Origin: Sorangium cellulosum
Lineage (GTDB): Bacteria > Myxococcota_A > Polyangia > Polyangiales > Polyangiaceae
Direction of reading: 5' to 3'
DNA: 55,074 bases
NCBI GenBank assembly: GCA_020720045.1
Contig: DYPH01000023.1
Coordinates: 1-55,074, forward strand
Shown here: piece after piece, positions 38,201 to 43,202 of the stretch
How the letters are laid out: every line of letters begins with the position of its first letter
How positions within the stretch are numbered: the stretch's first letter is position 1
Translations under genes and position numbers: made by a program
The notes under the pieces: generated by a model
The model's input: the letters and a program-made list of their open reading frames with translations, nothing else
Database searches by the model: none
What the model was told of the DNA's origin: nothing

Positions 38201-38580
38201 AAGGCCAACGAACGAAAGAACTTGGCGCGCTCTACTACCGCGTCGGGCGGATTGCCCAGGCCCGCGGCGATGAGGCTGGCGAGCTCAAGGCGCTCTCCAC
38301 CGTGCTCGATATGGACCCCCAGAACGGCGCCGCCGCCGCCGAACTGGCCGATCTCGCCCTTCGCGTGGGGCAGTCGGTTTTGGCGACGAAGGCCCTTCGC
38401 GCCATCACCATGCTCAAAGAAGAGTCGCCGATGCCGAAGGCGAACGCCTACTTCCACCTCGGCGAAATCGCCTATCAAGAAGGGGATGCCGTCAAGGCTT
38501 CGATGATGTTGAAGCAGGCACTGGACGAGGATCCGAGCCTCGGTGAGGCGCGCGATCTCCTGCGAATCGTCGGCGGCTGA
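26272..38580 (+). CDS. Giant TPR-repeat protein
   Basis: This single open frame encodes 4,102 residues (roughly 440 kDa), without interruption. It has no signal peptide or membrane helix, so it is probably cytosolic. From the N-terminus (MESTPETTPLFSFDEPLDKL) it consists almost wholly of helix pairs of the TPR/HAT type, with many A-x2-L-x-A patterns such as AYFHLGEIAYQEGDAV and LKQALDEDPSLGEA at the C-terminus. It is very rich in Ala, Glu, Asp, Leu and Arg. The ATG at 26272 is preferred because the 14 upstream codons lack coding character. Such proteins usually scaffold other proteins; no enzymatic domain is visible. A 211-bp gap with no gene precedes it, holding a CGCCC/GGGCG hairpin but no clear promoter. 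Confidence 0.93.
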   Translation: MESTPETTPLFSFDEPLDKLDDVLVSMLTVHSELGSADPAQAHGETRGLDDDTWERLYAAADRDGKQAELLKLFDGLSVNKRVKALSTLAQAEAFLRAAHYGRRSGQDDNLVRKNLERAVQADSSVYSAWDALAEVMVAERPRFLEMILAAATKRAEIKSALFLRARHALPEEGVPDPLRFKVLGPYVAEHPEDEAAFADLDGALTRMGRFSDLAALREQKLAAETDPARRIPLIEALLDVYAERLRDASKALGHAEALVALDPNHPGAIALLRRTSQQKPLAARAAEALALAANLRGDVGEEEQMYGVLLETVRGPKRKEILEKVYALKVNRGDGRGAREALEGSLAIEPADDAVRALYKDAVRAEGILADGAKYLVKVSTAAKEPDGKARVALDAAELLREAGEVRRAKQNLTSLFGADAISDDTKGKIAWQLVLVAEAENDGAALADALAKVFTFETDPERRAEAGLRAAEMAFAEGDFDRAADAFSKLENSAHGVYAMAKLAEIAEGREDWLGLADAYGRRAALTAEVEDKKALLLARGSVLAERLQDAPKAAAAYGEYVDAFGADRGVLDAILAMAPPGEERLKYGLLRISVAIPEEIRAIRLSVGADHVALPGTGASTGEVAATIAEELLAEHTDEEVLAFAESVLAIEPESPRVAAEDGSFAVSARSRVAGALEPVYLAQNEIQRAVDAIRLQSADATDPTTREFHAARAAQIAEERMPELWPSLVAEALVFALNDSAVAEDPEATVARDGGATSPREADAGRWLATLRTATEGLDPASRQGIWSWVAEGREAVSAVHSEVLREAAAGDAVLGEAEKAAGALARVAASPFGEPRDVDALDAVYIDLAGGSEVDGAARAWTEARVALRSTWASSPHGAESAKQRLVEAADIAENELQEPAQAADLWARAGALEPDDDVVLEAELRCREAAGDDDGIFAMMEARVAGGAADAPRTRDLQNRELELAADKGRGPLFEAKALAFLGAWSPSAEDLDRLADQAERAPSAKILRTVTAQAASTADDPERKARSFYRLGLLAEEDRDVGAAATHYLESYELAAAIPVAASSEVAESRKIAARALGRAHALGATSDAEEEALATLLEANGDPKGARLVLEARAKGKPASVARGHLVRAAALARTQENNAFAAFAAAQAALTVAPADAEALAWYTDAAETERALEGANFLAQERRRSSDAAERRRLTIAEAELRGRLDETRAVSLALYKELVDAPNARDEADDEAVVASYAAVVAVAFEAQDAAVKPYLRYLALAQIARATGDAVVPALRSLARADEADAAALGLASWQKVLDAAPGDAEALTHIADLAAKTGDADGSELAYEELWTVADGADGKATAARDATRTLLALGRGDAAVGFAERAFAEAPLAAATQEALAALLADETTKGAAAKLVAAALAGLEASGADVGLIHAVEERLIVALDPGVLDAATMLHRVVGWVAREKERGLAEGLAAALRGATLFPREDEILTLAEGLVFEAREPAPLYELYMQVTETLDREEPESRALLERALAFTEEWFDDDDKRVPLLDRLFSLDPEDGVVFDRLKLVYDAAARWDDLFSLYDRVLAVAKGSLRIETLEDAARTAKDFAKDEKRSIFYFEELLAARPGNAKIEAALERLYERTGDVDSRVRLYESREARSSGAEAFEWGLKAARLRFERFLEVPVPVVGDDGIAAEVTDLHGDLGLARQKAATLLDGLPLLDDAERNSELEALLRDLLAQGDARAQHAETREVCLLLERLLEELGRDAERVPVWETRYTHSDDDEEKLGLLDELAAYADGADDHELRVSVALRAVRLAPTSTRRRAVVAACRTPEAASRGVAVLVKLGRAQITADEAAPFYQEAAALTEAVRNDLAEAAGILDEARKRDGLTAELALPISLELQRYREALGDEPGLLDALEAAAQLTDDAVEKRERWGAAAALATKLGDADRAAAAWRERVSLDAQDLVALDALVTIHEARAEREPLLDALRKRRAVRGRKATERQADTLAIARLLREDGAREEALAAWRLYESDAGESLESRVAIADLEERGDAAALAAEALEGALPLATDLGVRASLALRLANLHATRTGDLTRAIPSFAAAAEAPALLDAALDGLMHAANVEEVREEALAALLPLLRAHRPAKIPAITEVRLSVVQDGAARALVLLESLAMVEAHGATAEDGSDAPFGLALRAYESYATMTTESALLRLAVGEHFATGTSAIDNALTEGRVGKETPEKVRLTLLVAARFAQQNQGAIARNRYRSVSRVDAENVDARFGLVRAAVAAEDVAILATSLVETASLTTDLFDAVRDASAAALAGAVELWGPFLTALEAQAAACSTAPLRGLLFVTVGRWYRDIASDLPSADRVFSQAWTEALEDADLLSELVDLRRSRGASEALVDALEALSRLEGGDAAKLREANVVAAESALTADRRLALADELRRVALSVRDAGMAPSDAGAELDDVDFATTTLLAVQRERGDAAAALAIAEEGAGYTLLPERRRALLLEAARLARQECNDIDRADTFYRTLFEERPEDEAPLDELYAAYVAADDVESMLSVERDRFRARKDPARKAETALGIATLELRTGRRDARLAALREALGLAPKNVAIQTEIFAALESEGLHAEAADKLADLAELHAGDGESAVAAVLHARAAQIALTALSDDVRAKRHLLARYALDGSAEALDQLSAIAINRRAFGEAASYLEKRLAAAEGDERAPVALRLANALVRAAQKERAEKVLALAFDDDASHRGVSDALLVRLRDRGDEADLAAFLVRRGASVLAADGTLDSDAAFAAFSEAAEIYGRTEGRQELAVDVARRAVALKPDDVRAQYTLSDALADSGSPAEARAILGKIIDSFEGRRPKERARTHRHLAHAWLREGERQKGLEELELASKIDATNPEVLASMAALARDEEAWDRAERAYRALLTVLRRATAGRSGEADEGPRRIAKTEVLLELALIATKKGEGERAEEILESAFEAADESPEEAVRFEKLLRSRGDRTTLVRSLKKRLEKGIKNREQARAALELAAFETDGTDAASDGKETRQRVFLALTLFPENAEGRALGEGLARDAANGSKEPLRDYVKVLEKGLGALANDREEADPNVRVEELRGPIVADLGRILADDLEDATAAIPWLEEAQGLFPEDEVLRERLAAAYEATGNDDALLALLRDAVFSGSMQDAPFARRERLARLLVRTEDGVDEACTLLDRAFETADEAAAVATIMESALDTWPDQGTALSLFEKAAKRSGQTKLAVTALLRVGAFEKTRAPFEQAMLLAQEAGDGSLAETALREAADAFDDPTTVGERAWALTKLAEMRLIRGEANSGLSLFQEAASLLDDEEAKLALLQQAAALANEHGHANVAQGMLESIYQELGREDLGLELAKSYERTKQWDKAAELLSTLATNAESPTARDELRKRHIAVLRDGLRYDDSALRAALEKVIDERADDAVALAELAELHADAGDDVALAAVLDRSLDTLRDLDDGAPFAATALRRAKIHLRKNEIDDARALLLQATERAPENREIALTLVDLERRHGDASGRAEAIERLLAHARGEWTAAHTLDLVALREADNDDAGVLRALDLGLVADPSSEALRSRLESFCRDKGEWERLANLLRQSALAATTWDAKVLRFRDAAAIHRDTREDPAAAAAVIREALAEVPEGDDTVRALQLELVGHLRAAGALDEAFATVEDALANDTGTHRAALLRERADLAGELGDDDAALETARAAVAASAEPSLLRDLVRHLERAASKEHAASMRGKELRLELVDVLARLGEIDEARAFLEPLLAAAPQPDVYLARAELERRDDRFEDALPYFRAALGGLEGELLLRASLGAADCALALGSLDDARDSLLYARSADPANADVLRRLADVLAQLGDEEGRGEVLAILATLVIDPEERGRLALDTGIALYTQGRLEEALDALAQAREALPDDLDAIALYADTLTALDRLDDAKAVLDDELGRHKGQRTKELGALYYRVGRIAQARGDEAGELKALSTVLDMDPQNGAAAAELADLALRVGQSVLATKALRAITMLKEESPMPKANAYFHLGEIAYQEGDAVKASMMLKQALDEDPSLGEARDLLRIVGG

Positions 38581-38602
38581 TCGGCTGCCTGATCGGGAAA
38601 GA

Positions 38603-38637
38603 AAACCCCGCAGCCTCGTAAGAGGGTGCGGGGTTTC
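38603..38637. terminator. Bidirectional intrinsic terminator
   Basis: A 10-bp stem AAACCCCGCA/TGCGGGGTTT encloses a 14-nt loop. It ends in TTTCTTA downstream on the plus strand and gives TTTTCTTT on the minus strand, so it can end both the giant TPR gene (+) and the convergent PRPP synthetase gene (-). Confidence 0.85.
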
Positions 38638-38665
38638 TTATCGCCGGAAGGGGGTTTGAGTTGTG

Positions 38666-39601
38666 TCAGTCGTGGGCGCGGATTCGGGCTGCGATCAGCC
38701 CCGCGCAGCTCTCGACGTGCAAGAAGCCGCCGGCCGTCTGGGCCAGTTCGACGGCCCGAGGATGGCTGTCGGTGACGGCAATTTTCTCAAAAATCTTCGA
38801 GGCGGCGAGCCGTTCGAGGGAATCGCCGGGCATGATGCCGTGGGTCGCGATGGCGGCGACACGTGCCGCCCCGGCGTCGAGGTAGGCGCGTGCCGCCTGC
38901 ATCAACGAGCCGCCCGTTCGGATCATGTCGTCGTAGATGACAACGGTCTTTCCGTGGACCTGAGCGCTCACGGCAGTGATCTGGGTGGTCGCGCCATCAA
39001 TGCGGCGTTTGAAGACGAAGGATGCCGGGACACCGAGATCGTTGGCGAGGGATTCGACCCACTTGGCGCGGCCGGCATCGGTGCAGGCGAGAACGAGATT
39101 CTCGGTGCCGTTTGCCATCTCTTTGGCGACGCGCAGGACGAAATCTTTGCCGTACACGTGCACGGGAACAATCGACCCTTCAAAGTAGTAGGGGAGCCCC
39201 TCGGTGTGGGCGTCGAGGAGGAAAATACGATTCGGCGCGTCCGCTTGAGGGATCGACGAGAGGAGCCGCGCGCGGTTCTTCGCCGTCACGATTTCGCCGG
39301 CGTCGGTCGCGCGTTCCATCGTCGCGTACCCAAAGTAGGGGACGACGAGCGAGAGCGAACGTGCCCCATACTTCACGATTCCGGAAGCAAGATCAAAGAG
39401 TTCGAGCGTATCCCCTTCCGTGGGGGTGCCTCCCACGAGTACGACGTCGCGGCCCCGGACGTCGCTCCGGAGGCGTAGGTACCTTTCCCCATCCGGAAAG
39501 CGCCGCCGCTCCACGGAACCGACCTCCCCACCGAGAAGGGAGGAGAGACGCCCCCCGAGCGCCTCGTAGCTTTCGACCGAGTAGACGAGCTTTTCGCGCA
39601 T
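38666..39601 (-). CDS. Ribose-phosphate diphosphokinase (PRPP synthetase)-like protein
   Basis: The enzyme would make PRPP from ribose-5-phosphate and ATP. The 311-residue protein has the N-terminal [10 protein letters not shown] region, a [10 protein letters not shown] segment matching the PYFGYARQDR loop loosely, [13 protein letters not shown] in place of the usual DLHAGQIQGFF, and the PRPP loop [14 protein letters not shown] in place of VDDMIDTAGT. Fold and length fit; several conserved residues differ, so it may be a class III-like or non-canonical form. I omit a gene symbol because a second, canonical prs elsewhere is quite possible. It ends at the shared terminator and diverges from the J-domain gene. 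Confidence 0.8.
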   Translation of the reverse strand: MREKLVYSVESYEALGGRLSSLLGGEVGSVERRRFPDGERYLRLRSDVRGRDVVLVGGTPTEGDTLELFDLASGIVKYGARSLSLVVPYFGYATMERATDAGEIVTAKNRARLLSSIPQADAPNRIFLLDAHTEGLPYYFEGSIVPVHVYGKDFVLRVAKEMANGTENLVLACTDAGRAKWVESLANDLGVPASFVFKRRIDGATTQITAVSAQVHGKTVVIYDDMIRTGGSLMQAARAYLDAGAARVAAIATHGIMPGDSLERLAASKIFEKIAVTDSHPRAVELAQTAGGFLHVESCAGLIAARIRAHD

Positions 39602-39637
39602 GGGACCTCACCGCTGGTCGTATACTTCTAGGCAGCC

Positions 39638-40150
39638 GTGTCGCAAGATCCCTTCACTCGCTGGCTCGATGCCATCAAGACGCAGACCTACTACGGGATG
39701 CTCCGGCTCACGCCCCAGGCATCCCCGGCCGACGTCAAACGTGCCTTCCACGAACTTGCCCTGCACTTTCATCCCGACCAATACGCGGGGCGCGATCCGG
39801 CGATCGCTCGTTCGGCGGGGGAGGTGTTTAAGCGCATCGTTGAAGCTTACAACATTCTCTCTTCGCCGGAATTGCGCGCGAAGTATCATCTTTTCCTCGC
39901 CGTAGGGAAGATCCGGATGGACCCGAACGAGCGTCCGCCCGAGAAGAAGAAGGCCCGCGTCCGCACCCTGGAAGAGATCGCGCAGGATCCGCGGGCGAAG
40001 AAATCGGCAAAGAAGGCCGATGCCTTCCTCGACAACGGAAATCTAGAAGCGGCCCGTCTCGCGCTCACAGAAGCGTGCAATGGGGAGCCGTTCAATCAGG
40101 AACTCAAAGACCGCCTTCGGATGATCTACGAAGCGATCGCCCTGGAGTAG
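39638..40150 (+). CDS. J-domain protein
   Basis: This 170-residue protein has an N-terminal J-domain (YYGMLRLTPQASPADVKRAFHELALHFHPD) with HPD at residues 45-47, the motif that stimulates Hsp70 ATPase. A charged linker (PPEKKKARVR) leads to a C-terminal helical pair (AFLDNGNLEAARLALTEACN) resembling one TPR, with no zinc finger or peptide-binding barrel of full DnaJ. The start is GTG at 39638. Its partner DnaK is not in the window. It diverges from the PRPP synthetase gene across 36 bp. Confidence 0.88.
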   Translation: MSQDPFTRWLDAIKTQTYYGMLRLTPQASPADVKRAFHELALHFHPDQYAGRDPAIARSAGEVFKRIVEAYNILSSPELRAKYHLFLAVGKIRMDPNERPPEKKKARVRTLEEIAQDPRAKKSAKKADAFLDNGNLEAARLALTEACNGEPFNQELKDRLRMIYEAIALE

Positions 40151-40183
40151 CGCGCAGCGAGCGCGTGACCGGAGGCCGCTCGA

Positions 40184-40271
40184 CGCGTCCGTCCGCGAAG
40201 CGGGAGACGGCGCGGAGGTGTCGGCAAACGCGTTTGTCTCCGCCCGGCGAGACGCCGGATCGAAGAACGCG
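40184..40271 (-). repeat. Dispersed repeat, A and B units (inverse)
   Basis: On the plus strand the complement of A (CGCG at 40184 to CGCG at 40229, 45 bp) is followed by the complement of B (40229 to CGCG at 40268, 39 bp). The module lengths equal those at 1376-1463; read on the minus strand the order is B then A. It lies 15 bp before the start of the adenylate cyclase gene. Confidence 0.8.
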
Positions 40272-40286
40272 TAGCCTTCGTCGCCT

Positions 40287-42143
40287 ATGGTCGCTTCCGT
40301 TACCGGGTCGGTCGCTGTCACGATCCATGTGCCGCGCGAACAAGTGTGGCCGTTTGTGGCCGACACCGACCGCGTCAATCGGGTCCTCGGAAATGCAGCG
40401 GTCGACATCTTGCCCGTCGACGACGCGGCAAAAGAGCGCGGTGTGATGTTCGTCGGAGCGACCCACTTTGGGCCGTTGAAGATTGTCTACGACGAGTACC
40501 CTTTTGACTTTGTCACGGGGCGCTATTTTTCCGTTCGGCGCATTCTTCGGAGCGGGCCCGTCGAGGAAATATCCTATCGGGTCGACCTTCGCGATGATCC
40601 AAACAATCGGGATGTTTGTGTCGTCGAGGTCGTACTTTCCCTCCTCCCGCGAAACGCCCTTGTATCGCCGGTTAGTCACCTTGCAGTTCGCGAAGTGCTC
40701 GCAAAGAATCGGAAGTTCCTTGAGGAACTCGACGCGCATCTCGTCGTTGGCGGGAGTCATCCCTTTCAGGTCGACGCCATCCACGGTCTCGATGATGACC
40801 GCTACCAAATTGCCCGGCGAAGCCTCCTCGCCCATCAGCCGGGGCCCCCGCGTGTGGCCGAGAAAATCGCGGAATATCTTGCACATGCGCCCGACGCAGA
40901 CGTCGTAAAGCTCCGCCCCTACGAGGTCGCCGACGCGCTGAATCTCGACCGCCGCGAGACCCTCGTCGCCCTGCTCGCCGCCGTCCCCGCCGGCCTCGTC
41001 GAACTTCGCTGGGCGGTCGTTTGCCCTTCCTGCCAGGCCCCAAGCGGGACGTTTCCGAACCTCGACGCCTTTGCGCCGCCCGGCCATTGTGACCTTTGCG
41101 ACCTCACCTACGCGGTCGCCCTCGATGAGGCGATCGAGGCGGTTTTCGTGCCCCACCCGGCCGTCCGGCGCATTGAGGCTCGGCCGTACTGTCTCGCCGG
41201 GCCCGGCCGCCTCCCCCACGTGGTCGCTCAAGCGATGGCACCCCCCTCCGGGGAAGCGGCTCTTGTCGTCGCGGCGAATCCTGGGCGATTCCGGCTCTTT
41301 GCGCGCGGTGGCTTCTACCGTGCGGTGACCGTTGAGGAAGGGGCCCCGACCGATCTGCGTGTGCCACTGAGCACCCTCGATCCCCTCGATGCGGGCGAAA
41401 CAGCTACGAGGTCGCAGCGGCCGCCCCGGCGCGTCGCCCCCGGTGGGACGATTTATGTGCAGAATACAGAAGCTGTCGCGCGCCCGGTGAAGCTGGAGCA
41501 CCTTCAGTTTGCGAGCCGGGCGGCAACCGCGCTTGCGGTGAGTCAACTCCCAGAATTTGCGCGACTTGTAGGGCGAGATCTCCTGCGGCCAGGCACCCCC
41601 CTTTCCGTGGCGAGGGTCGCGTTACTTTTCAGCGACCTCGTCGGATCGACGGCGCTCTACGCGAGCGTCGGCGATGCGGCTGCGTTCCGACTCGTCGCCG
41701 ACCATTTCGACGTGCTGAAGGCGGCGATGGAGGCGGAGGGGGGCGTCGTCGTGAAGACGATGGGGGATGCGGTGATGGCGTCGTTCCCCGAAGAGGGGGC
41801 GCTCGTTCGCGCCGCCGGGAAAGCCCTTGAAGCTTTTGAAGAATTTTGCAAGCGCACGCCGAACGGCGCCGCCGTTGGGCTGAAGCTCGGCGGCTACGCG
41901 GGCCCGTGCTACGTGGTTCGCGCCAACGAAACCCTCGATTACTTTGGGCAAACGGTCAATGTCGCCGCGCGCCTCCAAGGACTCGCCGGGGCCGGCGAGC
42001 ACATCGCACTCGCAAGCGCCTGGGACGCGATAGGGGATCACGGATCGCTCGTTGAGTTGGAGCGCTTCACGGCCAAGGTGAAGGGCGTCCCCGAGGCGCT
42101 CGTGCTCGTCCGCGCCCGCCGCGAACGCACCGCACCCCCTTGA
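40287..42143 (+). CDS. SRPBCC/zinc-finger/class III adenylate cyclase fusion
   Basis: This 618-residue protein would make cAMP (or cGMP). It begins with an SRPBCC-like region (TIHVPREQVWPFVADTDRVNRVLGN), then a helical section and a small zinc-finger-like module C246-x2-C249 ... C268-x2-C271 (DUF5939-like architecture), and ends with a class III catalytic domain. Catalytic features are the metal Asp in FSDLVGST near residue 449, KTMGDAVMA near 490 with the second Asp, and FGQTVNVAARL near 553 with the transition-state Asn and Arg. The Lys and Asp pattern favours ATP. It has no membrane helix. Signal inputs to the N-terminal part are unknown. Confidence 0.88.
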   Translation: MVASVTGSVAVTIHVPREQVWPFVADTDRVNRVLGNAAVDILPVDDAAKERGVMFVGATHFGPLKIVYDEYPFDFVTGRYFSVRRILRSGPVEEISYRVDLRDDPNNRDVCVVEVVLSLLPRNALVSPVSHLAVREVLAKNRKFLEELDAHLVVGGSHPFQVDAIHGLDDDRYQIARRSLLAHQPGPPRVAEKIAEYLAHAPDADVVKLRPYEVADALNLDRRETLVALLAAVPAGLVELRWAVVCPSCQAPSGTFPNLDAFAPPGHCDLCDLTYAVALDEAIEAVFVPHPAVRRIEARPYCLAGPGRLPHVVAQAMAPPSGEAALVVAANPGRFRLFARGGFYRAVTVEEGAPTDLRVPLSTLDPLDAGETATRSQRPPRRVAPGGTIYVQNTEAVARPVKLEHLQFASRAATALAVSQLPEFARLVGRDLLRPGTPLSVARVALLFSDLVGSTALYASVGDAAAFRLVADHFDVLKAAMEAEGGVVVKTMGDAVMASFPEEGALVRAAGKALEAFEEFCKRTPNGAAVGLKLGGYAGPCYVVRANETLDYFGQTVNVAARLQGLAGAGEHIALASAWDAIGDHGSLVELERFTAKVKGVPEALVLVRARRERTAPP

Positions 42144-42177
42144 CGCATCGCCGCACGCTTCCTATACCGGCGCCGCC

Positions 42178-43131
42178 GTGGATCACCCTCCCGCCGTTGA
42201 AGAAATCGCACCGAATTCGGCCCGTTCAACGACGGTCTTCGCCGACTATGTCGCGCTCGCGAAGCCGGGAATCACGATCTTCAACGTACTTACCGCGCTC
42301 GGCGGCCTTTGGCTGGCCCACGAGCGGGGCGGGATTGGCGCGTCGAAGGTGCCCGTGTCGGGCGGTACTGTCCTTGCGACGCTCGTCGGAACGACGCTGA
42401 TCGTCGCCGGCGCAAACACGCTGAATCAGTACATCGAGCGGAACATCGACGGCTTGATGAGCCGCACGAAGGATCGCCCGCTCCCGACGGGGCGTGTCAC
42501 GGCTCGCGCCGCATTGATCTACGGCATCGCCCTCTCGGCGCTTGCGGTGCCGGTGTTTGCCGTCGGTACAAACGCACTCACGACGGCGCTCGCTGTGTTC
42601 GCCAACCTCGCGTATGTACTCGCATATACGCCGATGAAGCAGCGCTCCCACCACTCGCTGCTTGTCGGGGCCGTCCCGGGGGCGATGCCGCCGCTCCTCG
42701 GGTGGGCGGCCGCCCTCGGGATGAATGCGCTCCATCCCGGCGCGAGCCTCGGCGGGCTCGTGCTTTTCGCGACGATGTTCCTCTGGCAGGTGCCCCACTT
42801 CCTCGCGATCACCCTCTTCCGCAAGCACGACTACGCCCGCGCCGGCCTCATCGTGATGCCGAACGTCCGCGACGATCGTGAGGTGAAGCACACCATCGTC
42901 CGGTACACGTTCGCGCTGGTCGCGACGAGCATGCTCCTCTACCCGCTCGGCGTCTCGGGGCTCTTCTACGCGGGGGCTGCTCTCGCGCTCGGCGTGGTGT
43001 TCTTCGTGTGGGGTCTCGTCGGCCTGAAATCGGAAGACGTCGGAATTCCTTGGGCAAAATCGCTCTTCGGCGTTTCACTCCTCTACCTACTCGCCCTCTT
43101 TGGTGCGATCGCGATCGACGCCGTTCTCTGA
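42178..43131 (+). CDS. ctaB: Heme O synthase (protoheme IX farnesyltransferase)
   Basis: This inner-membrane prenyltransferase farnesylates heme B to heme O for cytochrome oxidases. The 317-residue protein has about nine helices and the first polyprenyl-binding motif NQYIERNIDGLMSRTKDRPLP, and AYTPMKQRSHHSLLVGAVPGA for the second. The first motif has Glu in place of the common first Asp. The GTG at 42178 gives a normal N-terminus. No ctaA or cytochrome oxidase gene is adjacent. It is 34 bp downstream of the cyclase gene and may be co-transcribed. Confidence 0.95.
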   Translation: MDHPPAVEEIAPNSARSTTVFADYVALAKPGITIFNVLTALGGLWLAHERGGIGASKVPVSGGTVLATLVGTTLIVAGANTLNQYIERNIDGLMSRTKDRPLPTGRVTARAALIYGIALSALAVPVFAVGTNALTTALAVFANLAYVLAYTPMKQRSHHSLLVGAVPGAMPPLLGWAAALGMNALHPGASLGGLVLFATMFLWQVPHFLAITLFRKHDYARAGLIVMPNVRDDREVKHTIVRYTFALVATSMLLYPLGVSGLFYAGAALALGVVFFVWGLVGLKSEDVGIPWAKSLFGVSLLYLLALFGAIAIDAVL

Positions 43132-43202
43132 TTTCCGCCCCGCCCCGACAATTCGCGTAGCGCCAGCGCACCTTTCCCCAAGGTGTCGCGTACACTCCGC
43201 CA

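Noticed and set aside
26272-38580. Repetitive short words in the giant gene, considered as CRISPR-like or satellite DNA
   Set aside because: The words follow codon and TPR periodicity without identical direct repeats and unique spacers of fixed length.
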